Shown here one piece after another: positions 1 through 7,548 of a stretch of 64,000 nt of DNA (within the stretch, counting starts at the first letter, position 1; every line of letters begins with the position of its first letter). A program made the translations under genes and the position numbers. This DNA comes from Flavivirga algicola (GTDB lineage Bacteria; Bacteroidota; Bacteroidia; Flavobacteriales; Flavobacteriaceae), in NCBI RefSeq assembly GCF_012910715.1, contig NZ_JABBHF010000014.1, forward strand, positions 1 to 64,000. Direction: 5' to 3'. The notes beneath the pieces were generated by a model. That model was given only the letters and a program-made list of their open reading frames with translations, was not told where the DNA came from and ran no database searches.

Positions 1-55
1 GCTCACGTATTCTATGATTAAAACAAATTTTTACCGATAAATTTATTAGTTTATT

Positions 56-1051
56 TCAAGCAGCATATTTTTTAATATCTACATAAGGGGTTCCTCTTTG
101 TACTACTGCAAAAACTCTGGCCAATAATTTATTTCTTATCACATTTATTGTGCTCCTTCTATTTTTACCTTCTTCGACTTTCTGCTCATAATATAATTTC
201 ATTTCAATATTATGTTGGATGGCTGTTTTAGCACACATATCCAGCAAACTCTTTATCTTTTTATTGGCATAGTGGCTTATCCTTGTCCTCTTTCGAATAC
301 TACTTCCTGAAGAATATGGAAATGGGGCTATTCCGCAATATGAAGCAAATTTCCGAGCATTCTTAAACTTCGTAAAACCGTTGGTATGAACGATTAAAAA
401 CAAAGCAGTTTGAGCACCTATACCTTTAATGCTGGTTATCAGTCTGTAATGCTCTTTTAGTTTAGAGCTACTATCAATGATATTCTTCATTTGACCTTCT
501 ATAGCTTTAATCTCAATTGACAAATATCGGATCAATTTCTTATGGGATTGAAAGAAAATCCTGTTTTCAACTCTACAAAACAGCCTCTGGTATTCTCCCA
601 ATGAATTTTTATAGCCTGCTCTGTGCTTTACCATTCGGTCACGAAGTGATAGTAGCCGTTTTAATTTATTAATTGCATTAGTAGGCATTTGAAACAGAGT
701 AATTTCATCCCTGAGCCTATATGCATATAAGGCTATTTTAGTGGCATCTATTTTATCGTTCTTACCTCGGACTATTCCCAAAGACTTTTTTATTTCCAGT
801 CCAGAGATCACTGCAAAGGAAATATTGTCTTCGGACAAAAACACGGACAACCCATGTGAATACAGTCCTGTATGTTCAAAAACAAATATCGTTTCCGTGT
901 TTAAATAACGTGTGTTCTTTCTCACCCATTTCAGCATTTTTCCATATCCTTTCAATGTGTTTTCAAAAACGTTGAACGCCTGACTACTATGAATCCTTAC
1001 ATCCAAAGTCAATTTACTAATGTCGATCCCTACCGTTTCTTTAATTTTCAT
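56..1051 (-). CDS. IS110-family transposase (DEDD/serine recombinase)
   Basis: This recombinase moves the element through a circular intermediate, guided by the bridge RNA of its non-coding end. The N-terminal RuvC-like DEDD domain shows GID at D10, FEHTG at E59 and KNDKID with D99 and D102. A central coiled region follows. The C-terminal transposase_20 domain includes SIKGIGAQTA (about 207-216) and CGIAPFPYSSGSS (about 239-251), where S248 is the likely nucleophile. At 331 aa the protein has the usual family length, and it appears intact. The ATG start at 1051 lies 21 bases downstream of the last hairpin of the predicted RNA. All recognised catalytic residues are present, so the copy may be active. 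Confidence 0.95.
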   Translation of the reverse strand: MKIKETVGIDISKLTLDVRIHSSQAFNVFENTLKGYGKMLKWVRKNTRYLNTETIFVFEHTGLYSHGLSVFLSEDNISFAVISGLEIKKSLGIVRGKNDKIDATKIALYAYRLRDEITLFQMPTNAINKLKRLLSLRDRMVKHRAGYKNSLGEYQRLFCRVENRIFFQSHKKLIRYLSIEIKAIEGQMKNIIDSSSKLKEHYRLITSIKGIGAQTALFLIVHTNGFTKFKNARKFASYCGIAPFPYSSGSSIRKRTRISHYANKKIKSLLDMCAKTAIQHNIEMKLYYEQKVEEGKNRRSTINVIRNKLLARVFAVVQRGTPYVDIKKYAA

Positions 1052-1071
1052 AATTTTATGTTTTAAGTTAA

Positions 1072-1245
1072 TGGTTACATTGACTAAAACCTTTAATAGG
1101 TAAACGCTATGATTCTATTTGGTCCTTTGTAACCAGTTTTAAAGAACGGAGACTAATACGTGAGATAGTTCTTGTTTACTAACGGGCGTGCAAGTTCACT
1201 CCGTTCTTTTTACTACCCTTAAAATTAATAACAATTTTAAAGGGT
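1072..1245 (-). ncRNA. Candidate bridge RNA of the IS110 element
   Basis: Read on the minus strand, this 174-nt stretch forms three successive hairpins. First is a 5' stem (1245-1233 with 1226-1215, one bulge). Second is a long stem-loop (1209-1199 with 1151-1141, 11 perfect pairs). Third is a stem-loop (1135-1128 with 1079-1072, 8 perfect pairs). This is the published order of 5' stem-loop, target-binding loop and donor-binding loop, and the length is close to the 177 nt of IS621. The second loop contains CACGCCC (1190-1184) and CTCACGTATT (1164-1155), which match the two genomic flanks. The third contains AATCATAG (1114-1107) and TAAAGGT (1095-1089), which match the two element ends. Guide order agrees with LTG, RTG, LDG, RDG. 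Confidence 0.78.
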
Positions 1246-1424
1246 AAGAGTCTTCCCCAGACCCCATCTTTTTAACATAATTATAAATCCCTTTTTTAAT
1301 CTTTAATAAAAACAAATCTAAAGGTCTATTGGGCGTGGGCTCGCTTGTTGTTCCCAGGTATACCAGTACCACTGATACGATAAGTTGAGTTCCGCGCCTT
1401 TTTTGTTCCCATACATTTTAGGCC

Positions 1425-1446
1425 AAAGGGAAGTGTTTTTCCCTTT
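1425..1446 (+). terminator. Hairpin ahead of the unknown ORF
   Basis: AAAGGGAA (1425-1432) pairs with TTCCCTTT (1439-1446) and is followed by a short T/A run. It lies 33 bases upstream of the ORF at 1479. It could terminate incoming plus-strand transcription or be a leader structure. No partner gene is visible upstream on this strand. Confidence 0.4.
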
Positions 1447-1478
1447 TTATGTACTCAAATCATGTTTTGGTAACCTAA

Positions 1479-1817
1479 ATGATAATTATGGAAAAAGATG
1501 ATACACTGCCAGACAGCTTTATACTGCCACATTACGCCCTTATTGCTACGCTAATTGTTTTGCTGGACAGGTCGGAGCTTTCCAGTAAGGTTAAAACACA
1601 TTGTAAAACGGGGCTAAAGGTCGTGGGGGTGGTCCATGCCAATGTCTGCTACGGCTCGGGTACAAAACCGCTCTCCAAAAAGATGTTCGACAGCTTTTTT
1701 GAGGAGTTCCCTGCCATATACTTTAACAACAGAGCCTTAATTCCCGCCATTACTATTATTGAAAACATAGAACGCTGCATTAAGGCTAACAAGATAATCT
1801 GTTGTGTTGATAGCTAG
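1479..1817 (+). CDS. Hypothetical protein, 112 aa
   Basis: I do not recognise this protein. It has a hydrophobic helix near residues 18-30 (HYALIATLIVLLDR), two conserved-looking blocks around GLKVVGVVHANVCYGSGTKP and FPAIYFNNRALIPAITII, and a Cys-Cys pair near the C-terminus. A second ATG four codons in (1488) is an equally plausible start. The coding sequence is visibly richer in G and C than its surroundings, which suggests a separate origin. A strong hairpin follows directly at 1816-1856, as expected for a real transcription unit. It sits between the IS110 element and a decayed Ada/AraC gene, which offers no functional clue. Confidence 0.55.
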   Translation: MIIMEKDDTLPDSFILPHYALIATLIVLLDRSELSSKVKTHCKTGLKVVGVVHANVCYGSGTKPLSKKMFDSFFEEFPAIYFNNRALIPAITIIENIERCIKANKIICCVDS

Positions 1818-1856
1818 AGCCAGGGCTTCTCAATATTCATCGTCCTGGCTCTATTT
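1816..1856 (+). terminator. Rho-independent terminator of the 112-aa ORF
   Basis: AGAGCCAGG (1816-1824) pairs perfectly with CCTGGCTCT (1844-1852) and is followed by ATTTT. The hairpin overlaps the stop region of the ORF. Its GC-rich stem stands out in this AT-rich context. Confidence 0.7.
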
Positions 1857-1979
1857 TGGATAAGGGGGCAAGCAGGTGCCATTAAAGGCCAGTGCAGGCA
1901 TAAAATTAGCCAGCGCTTGGTTTTTGTTTGGTGCCTGTTTGATTTGCTAAAGGTACACCGCACTCTTGGTACACCTCTT

Positions 1980-2241
1980 AATAACTTAAACTGCAAGAAT
2001 TTTTTTGGACTAACACCTGCCCTATCAGTAAAAGTCTCTGGAAGTGAAACGGACTTAAATGAACTTTCTTTGTAATTTTGTCAAGAGTTGGTTGTCCTGT
2101 ATGGTTATGTTGTATATAATTAATGGCTTCTGCTATCTGGTTATAATTTATAGACTCTTGTTTGTTTATTAAAGTTCGAGTTTTATAACCCAAAAATAGA
2201 ATTGATTTTACCTTAAAAAATCCAAAACTTGCTAAATACAC
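1980..2241 (-). pseudogene. Frameshifted relic of an Ada-type AraC regulator
   Basis: The frame gives YNQIAEAINYIQ and LSPFHFQRLL, which match the start of the AraC helix-turn-helix region of Ada-like bifunctional regulator/methyltransferase proteins. A +1 shift near 2020 then continues as FTDRAGVSPKKFLQF, the next part of the same domain. The methyltransferase half (PCHR active site) is absent and the upstream part is not recognisable. It is therefore a truncated, frameshifted fragment. Translation beyond about 1980 has no resemblance to the family. The gene is probably non-functional. Confidence 0.7.
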
Positions 2242-2407
2242 TAACTTTTTATATGCTAAAGAATGGTTTTGTAGAAGAAGAACAGGTTCGTGAAACTCTA
2301 ATCGATCCCATTTTTACTGCCTGTAAGTATAAAAAAGTGATTTAAGTAATACTCAAACCACTTTTGTTTATACGTTGTAGCTGCGGGGACTTAGGTGTGC
2401 TTTTTAA

Positions 2408-3331
2408 TCAACAACACCCTATTCCTTTATTTGATTCTGTTCCACAGCAACTTATTTTTTCAGATGTCACTTTTTCTTCACTTCCACAACATCCGTTACC
2501 AGTCGTTTCGCAACAGCTACCTTCATCCAATTTGTCTGCATAGATTGTTACGCTATAAATTCCTGTGCCTGATTGTTTAAATTCAGCTAATTCATCCATA
2601 TTTAAGTATTTCAATAATAAATCATCAGGCAAGTCAATTTTCCGCTCTTTTTTGATTTGGATATTTTTAAAACCAGCCGACTTGATAATTCCCAAATATT
2701 CTCCTTTTTCACTTGCTCCTGCAACGCAACCAGAGTAGAGTTCTACCGCTTCCAGGATTTTGTTCGGAAGCGTACCTAAGGAAATAATGTCTGAAATGCT
2801 GAAATGTCCCCCTGTTTTCAAAATTCTAAAGACTTCGTTAAATGCTTTTCGCTTGTTCGGAACAAGATTCATCACACAATTGCTTATAATAACATCTGCA
2901 ACTAAATTGGGAATACCCTGCATATTCTCAATTTCTCCCAAAACAAATTCTACGTTTTGATAGCCTAACTTTTGATTGTTCTGTAAAGCACGGATAACCA
3001 TTTCAGGTGTCATGTCTATTCCAATTACTTTTCCCGTTTCGCCCACAATTCTACGTGCAACAAAAACATCATTTCCTGCACCCGAACCAAGGTCGATAAC
3101 CGTGTCTCCTTCGTTTATGTTTGCGATTTCTGTAGGAATTCCGCATCCCAAGGCGAAATCAGACTCCTTTTGGTAACCACCTATGTTTTCATAACTCTCT
3201 GCCATAGAATTAATAAATTCGTCTGTTGTGCAACATCCTGAGTCTGTTGAACAACAACCTACTTGTACATTCCCTTTGGCAATGTTTCCGTAAGATTTCT
3301 TAATTTTTTCTTGAATGGTGTCTATTTTCAT
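2408..3331 (-). CDS. arsM: Arsenite S-adenosylmethionine methyltransferase
   Basis: ArsM methylates arsenite using SAM and yields methylated, partly volatile arsenicals. The Rossmann SAM motif VIDLGSGAGND lies at residues 78-88. Cysteines likely to bind As(III) are C63, C152 (SNCVMNL) and C202 (YSGCVAGA), the pattern of the three-cysteine ArsM family. Additional pairs (C26/C27, C33/C34) and a cysteine-rich tail with five Cys pairs or singles in the last 45 residues are found in many bacterial ArsM proteins. It is the last gene of an apparent operon (sigma factor, 57-aa peptide, PIG-L deacetylase, arsM), with 11 bases between PIG-L and arsM. The 307-aa length is normal. Confidence 0.93.
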   Translation of the reverse strand: MKIDTIQEKIKKSYGNIAKGNVQVGCCSTDSGCCTTDEFINSMAESYENIGGYQKESDFALGCGIPTEIANINEGDTVIDLGSGAGNDVFVARRIVGETGKVIGIDMTPEMVIRALQNNQKLGYQNVEFVLGEIENMQGIPNLVADVIISNCVMNLVPNKRKAFNEVFRILKTGGHFSISDIISLGTLPNKILEAVELYSGCVAGASEKGEYLGIIKSAGFKNIQIKKERKIDLPDDLLLKYLNMDELAEFKQSGTGIYSVTIYADKLDEGSCCETTGNGCCGSEEKVTSEKISCCGTESNKGIGCC

Positions 3332-3342
3332 TTTCTTGAATT

Positions 3343-4062
3343 TTAAACTGTTATTGATTCTGTTACTGATGAAAGTATTTTGTTGTGCTTTTCATTTTCA
3401 AGTTCGAAATGCGTTTTGTTTCCGATTCTTTCAATAACATTGGTGGTTTTTACCATTTCTTGATAAGTATCATAGCAAAGCAGTGCGTTTTTCATTGCCG
3501 AAATATTAGATTCGTCTAGTTTCTCCGTTACTACAATGTCAGCTTCCCTTGTCCAGGTTACCCGTGGAATACCTCCATCAAAAAACATAGGTTTTCCTGT
3601 GTCGATCACCGTGAAATAGGCCAGTCGTTTCCAATAATGTAACTTTTCCTTTTTCTCGAAATAAAGTCTTTTGATGATATGGTGTAAAGCGATGTGGTCG
3701 TGATGTCCACTACCTCCATGAACAGGATAGGTTATAACCACATTAGGTTGATAATGTTGCAACCATTTTAGTATTTCGGCTTCGAGATGTAATGGATTGG
3801 TTTTGGCAAGTCTGCCATCTTGATAATCTAAAATGGTCATCTCTGAAATGTTCAAAGTCTTTTGAACTTTGAGCATTTCTTTTTCTCTTATTGCTCCCAT
3901 TTCTTGAACCGAAAGCCCAAGTTGGTGCCTAACCTTTGTCGCTCCTCCTTTTGTAAGTGTTAATAGAACGACTTTGTTACCTTCTTTTATCTGTTTGTCT
4001 ATTGCTCCTGCTGGTCCAAAAGATTCATCATCAGGATGCGGAAAGATGTACATTATTTTCAT
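3343..4062 (-). CDS. PIG-L family zinc-dependent deacetylase (LmbE-like)
   Basis: This family hydrolyses N-acetyl groups on glucosamine-type sugars, and in some bacteria it takes part in low-molecular-weight thiol synthesis (BshB, MshB). The zinc motif PHPDDE is at residues 8-13 and the second ligand region, GGSGHHDHIALHH, is near residues 114-126. The 239-aa length is normal. It lies 11 bases upstream of arsM and downstream of the 57-aa cysteine peptide. A thiol-related role alongside arsenic detoxification is possible but is only an inference from context. The substrate cannot be read from the sequence. Confidence 0.88.
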   Translation of the reverse strand: MKIMYIFPHPDDESFGPAGAIDKQIKEGNKVVLLTLTKGGATKVRHQLGLSVQEMGAIREKEMLKVQKTLNISEMTILDYQDGRLAKTNPLHLEAEILKWLQHYQPNVVITYPVHGGSGHHDHIALHHIIKRLYFEKKEKLHYWKRLAYFTVIDTGKPMFFDGGIPRVTWTREADIVVTEKLDESNISAMKNALLCYDTYQEMVKTTNVIERIGNKTHFELENEKHNKILSSVTESITV

Positions 4063-4129
4063 TGCTATCTTTTTAGATTGTTTATACCAAACACGTAAAA
4101 CAGTTAAATAAGACGCAAAAAAAAAAAAT

Positions 4130-4303
4130 TTAGTAATAACTCTTTTGGTAACAATTTTTTGTTTCGGGTTGTGTTAGGCAACACTTTGTTTTGTCACAAC
4201 ATCCTGTTTTTGCTTTTTCAATTGTTCTCTGGTTATTTATACCTGCATACACAGCAAGTGAAGCACCTAGAGCAACCAGTGCAATGATTACGATTTTTTT
4301 CAT
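4130..4303 (-). CDS. Small exported cysteine-rich peptide, 57 aa
   Basis: This short ORF starts MKKIVIIALVALGASLAVYA, a signal peptide or single membrane segment. The mature part contains CC, CC and a final C within about 25 residues (GCCDKTKCCLTQPETKNC). The stop is at 4130-4132. It sits between the sigma factor and the PIG-L gene on the same strand, so it is probably part of the arsenic operon. Paired cysteines outside the cytoplasm suggest metal or metalloid binding, which is inference. I do not recognise a named family. Confidence 0.7.
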   Translation of the reverse strand: MKKIVIIALVALGASLAVYAGINNQRTIEKAKTGCCDKTKCCLTQPETKNCYQKSYY

Positions 4304-4378
4304 TAATGAAAGAAATTTAAGACTCGGGCAATATTACCCTTGCCAGTAGGACGTGGAATTTAGAAAAAGACGCAAAAA

Positions 4379-4927
4379 TTAGTCGCAATTACAATTTTTT
4401 GACTCCACTGGTTGAATATTACCATAAGTATCGCTTGGAAAATTGCAACAAGTCAATATAAGTTCCTTTAGTTTTTCTTTTCCTCGCTGAACTCTTGATT
4501 TTGCACCTGAATAGGAAATGTTAAGATGTGCTGCCAATTCTTTTTGACTAACGTTTTCAAATTCTGTTTTGGTCAATGCTTCTTGATATTTATCAGGTAG
4601 TTGTTTGACAAATGGTCTGATACAGCAATTTGCAATTGTTGAATTCAAAGATAGGCTTTCTTCTTCATTAAAGGTCAAGAATTCGTTTTCAAAATCGGTT
4701 TTCTTTGCTGCTCTTCTAAAATGGTCGTTTGTCGTATTTCGAGCAATGGCGTAAATGTAGTTTTGTATATTTTTAGCTTTTTCAATTTTGTCCGAATTGT
4801 CGATTATCTTTATAAAAACATCTTGTAAAATGTCATTGGTGATATTTTCGTCCTTTACTTTTTTTAGGATGAAGTTTTTTAATTCTTTGTGAAAATCGTT
4901 CCAAATATTCTCGGGCGTTTGATTCAT
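4379..4927 (-). CDS. sigZ: SigZ-like RNA polymerase sigma factor (ECF)
   Basis: This is an extracytoplasmic-function sigma factor. Region 2 covers about residues 20-80 (DILQDVFIKIIDN...IYAIARNTTNDHFRR) and region 4 about 110-160 (LPDKYQEALTKTEFENVSQKELAAHLNISYSGAKSRVQRGKEKL). It fits the SigZ subfamily. The C-terminal tail carries CCN and a terminal CNCD, and two more Cys sit between the domains (ANCCIRPF). No separate anti-sigma gene is present, so the cysteines may sense metal directly (inference). It is the first gene of the arsenic operon. The ATG at 4927 starts in register with region 2, and no better start is visible. Confidence 0.88.
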   Translation of the reverse strand: MNQTPENIWNDFHKELKNFILKKVKDENITNDILQDVFIKIIDNSDKIEKAKNIQNYIYAIARNTTNDHFRRAAKKTDFENEFLTFNEEESLSLNSTIANCCIRPFVKQLPDKYQEALTKTEFENVSQKELAAHLNISYSGAKSRVQRGKEKLKELILTCCNFPSDTYGNIQPVESKNCNCD

Positions 4928-5044
4928 TTAGGTCGTCAATTTGTTCCTTGTTCTTTCTTAAGGACGTAGAAAGTTTGAAATGGATGCATTTTTTTAAATA
5001 TATTCATTAAAGGGTCTGTTTTAACACAAGTTAAAGATTAGACT

Positions 5045-5340
5045 TTACACTAAATTAGTTTCTAACCTTATAGATGTCTCTTTATTTCTTAATTCATATT
5101 TATCAAAGAAACCTAAAAATACGTTTCTGTAAAACACTTTCCAAATACCATTTCCAAGATTTTGGATTCCTACATATTTCCTTTTAGTGTGCTTGTTAAA
5201 CAGACCCAATAATAAGACTTCCATCTAATGACTCCGTTTTGTGTTACTTTGAGAACCTTATAGTTTAGATCGTAATCAAAATGAGGTGTTTTTCCCATAG
5301 TTGTTGGTTTCCAAGGCATGGTAATTTGATTTTTATCTCA
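5045..5340 (-). pseudogene. IS481-family transposase relic, C-terminal part (copy 1)
   Basis: The minus strand reads in one frame from about 5340 to a TAA at 5045-5047. It gives a block with RWKSYYWVCLTSTLKGKYVG and then NGIWKVFYRNVFLGFFDKYE, ending in RLETNLV. This is the SH3-like end of IS481-type integrase-core transposases (W-K...L.G..VG...G.W.V.....LG.F). The DDE catalytic core is missing. A second, shorter copy lies at 16937-17096. It sits just before the first attC-like site. Confidence 0.75.
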
Positions 5341-5370
5341 AATTACAACCTGAAAAAGTGTAAACGATGT

Positions 5371-5447
5371 GCCTTTAACGTATCTTAATAGCACCGAACC
5401 TTCTTAAACCACCAAACGTCCTATTTGCTATATACAGTGTTCTATGC
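5371..5447. repeat. attC-like site 1 (left end of the cassette array)
   Basis: An AACG box at 5377-5380 is followed by an imperfect inner stem (AATAGCA with TGCTATA) and then a GTT box, GTTCTATGC, at 5439-5447. That GTT box is an exact complement of GCATAGAAC at 6449-6457 on the far side of the HEAT-repeat gene. The gene's stop codon lies inside the box. It is the leftmost clear member of the series. Confidence 0.6.
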
Positions 5448-6431
5448 TTTTTTTATGTTCGCGTGAAACCATTTTGATTCGGTTTCATCCATTAAATCAA
5501 GTTTCTTAGAAGTGATAAAACCTATAAGTTTATCGACTCTTATATCTGTGTATTGCGTCAAAAATTTGAGTATATGAACTAACTCTGGTTGAGATCCACC
5601 AACATAATGAACGTTAGACTTACGAGCTTTTGATAAGATGTTCTTAGCTCTCTTGATTAATAAATCAATTACAGTTTCATTACCATATTTACATAATAAT
5701 TGGGTTGACATGGATTTGACATCATTGTTTCTGTTGTTTTCAAAGATATCTATAAAGAACTCCAGTTCATTAGCTCCGTTAATTGAGGCAATAGCTCCTA
5801 AGGCAGAGTTAACCGTGAATGCTTTACTACTTGTTGCTGCTACTTCTTTAATTGGTTCAAGAGATTTGATAGAGCCATGCTTACTTAAAACGCCACATAT
5901 TGAGTTTAGTTCGTGAGGTTTCTTTTTGTTCAAGTTGATTAGTTCAATGCAGACGTTCTCAATTCTAGGTGAATAGGAGTCATCAAGTTTTTTGAGAAGT
6001 CCCAGCGAACTCAACTTAATTTGCCAATCTCTATCTTTTACAAGTTCGAACAAATGTTCTTTTTCATTTTCTATTTGTAAGTTGGAACGTACCAAATCAC
6101 CAAGAGAAACATTTTTTACCCAACGTACTTTTTCTTTTTTGACAAAATTGATAATAAAATCAGCAATTGAATGCTCTTCAACTTTATCAGCAAGGCTTAC
6201 TAAGACATGAATGATATTGATTTTTTCTTTTGTTACTTTCTCTTTACTAAGACGGTCGGTTAGTAAAGGTATAAACTCAGGGTTGTCTAGCTTTTTACTT
6301 TCAATTCTAGCTTCATACGCAATAGTTAAATCTGATTTATAAGAAACTCCTTCTGGAAGTTCAAGTCCAGGTCTTAGGTTTTCATTTTCGAGTCTTTCAA
6401 ACAGATCGTCTAGGTATTCTTTATTTGTCAT
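5442..6431 (-). CDS. HEAT-repeat-like protein, 329 aa (cassette gene)
   Basis: The protein is made of repeated helical hairpins with no signal peptide or membrane segment. Examples are RDWQIKLSSLGLLKKLDDSYSPRI, HGSIKSLEPIKEVA and DVKSMSTQLLCKYGNETVIDLLI. This suggests an armadillo/HEAT solenoid used for protein binding. No catalytic motif is visible and the biological role is unknown. It is the only gene between GTTCTATGC (5439) and its perfect complement GCATAGAAC (6449), so it is one cassette. Similar solenoid proteins occur among gene cassettes and phage-defence accessory genes, but nothing here shows which applies. Confidence 0.7.
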   Translation of the reverse strand: MTNKEYLDDLFERLENENLRPGLELPEGVSYKSDLTIAYEARIESKKLDNPEFIPLLTDRLSKEKVTKEKINIIHVLVSLADKVEEHSIADFIINFVKKEKVRWVKNVSLGDLVRSNLQIENEKEHLFELVKDRDWQIKLSSLGLLKKLDDSYSPRIENVCIELINLNKKKPHELNSICGVLSKHGSIKSLEPIKEVAATSSKAFTVNSALGAIASINGANELEFFIDIFENNRNNDVKSMSTQLLCKYGNETVIDLLIKRAKNILSKARKSNVHYVGGSQPELVHILKFLTQYTDIRVDKLIGFITSKKLDLMDETESKWFHANIKKA

Positions 6432-6448
6432 GATTTTTACTTCTTATT

Positions 6449-6566
6449 GCATAGAACGTTTATGTATAAGATTAGTTGCGTGGTTTAAGCTCCGAATAGA
6501 AAATCCTCTCGAATTTTCGTAAGTAGGTTAGCACTAGCAATTAATTTTATACGGTATTGTACACTG
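6449..6566. repeat. attC-like site 2 (HEAT / lgt boundary)
   Basis: The outer AAC box GCATAGAAC is at 6449-6457. The inner stem GTATAAGATTAGTTGC (6464-6479) pairs over 16 positions, with two G-T wobbles, to GCAATTAATTTTATAC ending near 6552. A GTATTGTAC box follows. The stop codon and last residues of lgt are encoded inside the hairpin. The loop of about 55 nt is the variable part. Confidence 0.7.
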
Positions 6567-7374
6567 GGCTTTTTTTTACAAATATTAAAATCAGTCCGAT
6601 AATTATGAATGGAATACTTAAAACCTGCCCCATATTAATTAACATTTCACTTTCAAAATCGACTTGATTTTCTTTAAAAAATTCGATTAAGAATCTTGCC
6701 AAAAATATCAAAACCAAAGCCACACCTAAAATCAGTCCGTTAGATTTTTCTTTTCTATTCTTATAGATTAACATTAATATTCCAAATATTATTAGATATG
6801 AAAACGCTTCGTAAAGTTGAGTTGGGTGTCTAGGTATTAAATCATCTCTTTGAAAAACAACTCCCCAGTTTCCATTTGTCGGTTTTCCATAAATTTCAGA
6901 GTTCATAAAATTTCCAAACCTTATAAAAGCTGCGACTATTGGTGCAACAATTGCTATTTTGTCTAAAACCCATAAAAAGTTTGTTTTATAATTTTTACAA
7001 TAAATTCCGATTGCTATTAATACTCCCATTGTTGCTCCGTGACTCGCTAATCCTTGAAATCCGATAAATTGATATGAGTCTCCGATTTTTTTTATCGGCA
7101 GTAAAATTTCGAGTGGGTTTTCAAAATAGTATGAAGGGTCATAAAATAAGCAATGTCCAAGTCTAGCTCCCAAAACTATTCCAACAACAACATAAATAAA
7201 TAGCTTTTCTAAATTCTCAATTGGTATATTTTCTTTATCGTAAATCCTTTTTTCAACATAATGAGCTAAAAGAATTCCTGTAATAAAAAATAAGCCATAA
7301 TATTTTAAAGGAAAAGTCTCGGTTATCCAATAAATTACTGGGTCGAGATTCCAATTAATAATTCCATCGTTCAT
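6547..7374 (-). CDS. lgt: Prolipoprotein diacylglyceryl transferase (cassette copy)
   Basis: Lgt transfers diacylglycerol from phosphatidylglycerol to the lipobox cysteine of prolipoproteins in the inner membrane. The 275-aa protein has about seven membrane segments. It carries the Lgt signature RFGNFMNSEIYGKP (around residues 157-170), preceded by the GLASHGATMG loop and followed by RHPTQLYEA. All are hallmark sequences, and the length is normal. It lies alone between two attC-like sites with boxes TTGTACAC and GTGCACAA. An essential-type enzyme as a cassette suggests an extra copy. Its first 14 codons and upstream DNA recur in front of the AraC gene at 21086-21886. Confidence 0.93.
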   Translation of the reverse strand: MNDGIINWNLDPVIYWITETFPLKYYGLFFITGILLAHYVEKRIYDKENIPIENLEKLFIYVVVGIVLGARLGHCLFYDPSYYFENPLEILLPIKKIGDSYQFIGFQGLASHGATMGVLIAIGIYCKNYKTNFLWVLDKIAIVAPIVAAFIRFGNFMNSEIYGKPTNGNWGVVFQRDDLIPRHPTQLYEAFSYLIIFGILMLIYKNRKEKSNGLILGVALVLIFLARFLIEFFKENQVDFESEMLINMGQVLSIPFIIIGLILIFVKKSPVYNTV

Positions 7375-7398
7375 TCGTTATTGTAGTTTTTCAGCCTT

Positions 7399-7548
7399 GT
7401 GCACAACAATGTTATAATAGCAATTATATTCTATTTATTTCAAATCTAAGGGGTTTTTAATGAATTTAAAATTATTTACGGACACTTTAACTTATTTGGC
7501 TTTCTCTTTTGGGCAGTACCAGTTGAAAACTGGCACCAGCGGTTTTTA
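7399..7548. repeat. Cassette boundary with type-R1 spacer
   Basis: GTGCACAAC (7399-7407) is followed by a small hairpin and a spacer that recurs through the array. The shared blocks are AAATCTAAGGGGTTTTTAATG, a TTACGGA block, and the palindrome CCAGTTGAAAACTGG with a trailing CACCAGCGG. The palindrome ends directly at the stop of the next gene. Related spacers are at 14700, 15690, 21940, 23890, 25010, 27190 and 31820. Confidence 0.65.

Larger units (their letters stand above)
12..1330 (-). mobile_element. IS110-family insertion sequence, complete, with inferred ends
   Basis: The element consists of a minus-strand DEDD recombinase gene and a non-coding left end upstream of it. Its ends were inferred from guide matches in the upstream RNA-like segment. 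Both junctions share TATT on the plus strand (8-11 and 1327-1330), which would be the exchanged core. There are no terminal inverted repeats and no longer target duplication, as is normal for this family. Removing the element leaves CTCACGTATTGGGCGTG as the empty site, an imperfect palindrome (CTCACG against CGTGGG). The size, about 1.3 kb, is typical. The exact end bases are uncertain by a few nucleotides because the core is shared. Confidence 0.82.

Noticed and set aside
1311-1325. CAAATCTAAAGG in the IS110 left end also occurs in R1 spacers (for example 15722, 27226).
   Set aside because: The match is only 12 bases in AT-rich DNA and the flanking sequences differ, so common origin is not supported. 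It slightly weakens the RDG match as an independent line but not the other three guides.
1814-1996. A 60-aa minus-strand open frame between the orphan ORF and the AraC relic.
   Set aside because: It overlaps the terminator at 1816-1856 and reads only partly in frame with the decayed AraC segment, with no recognisable domain.
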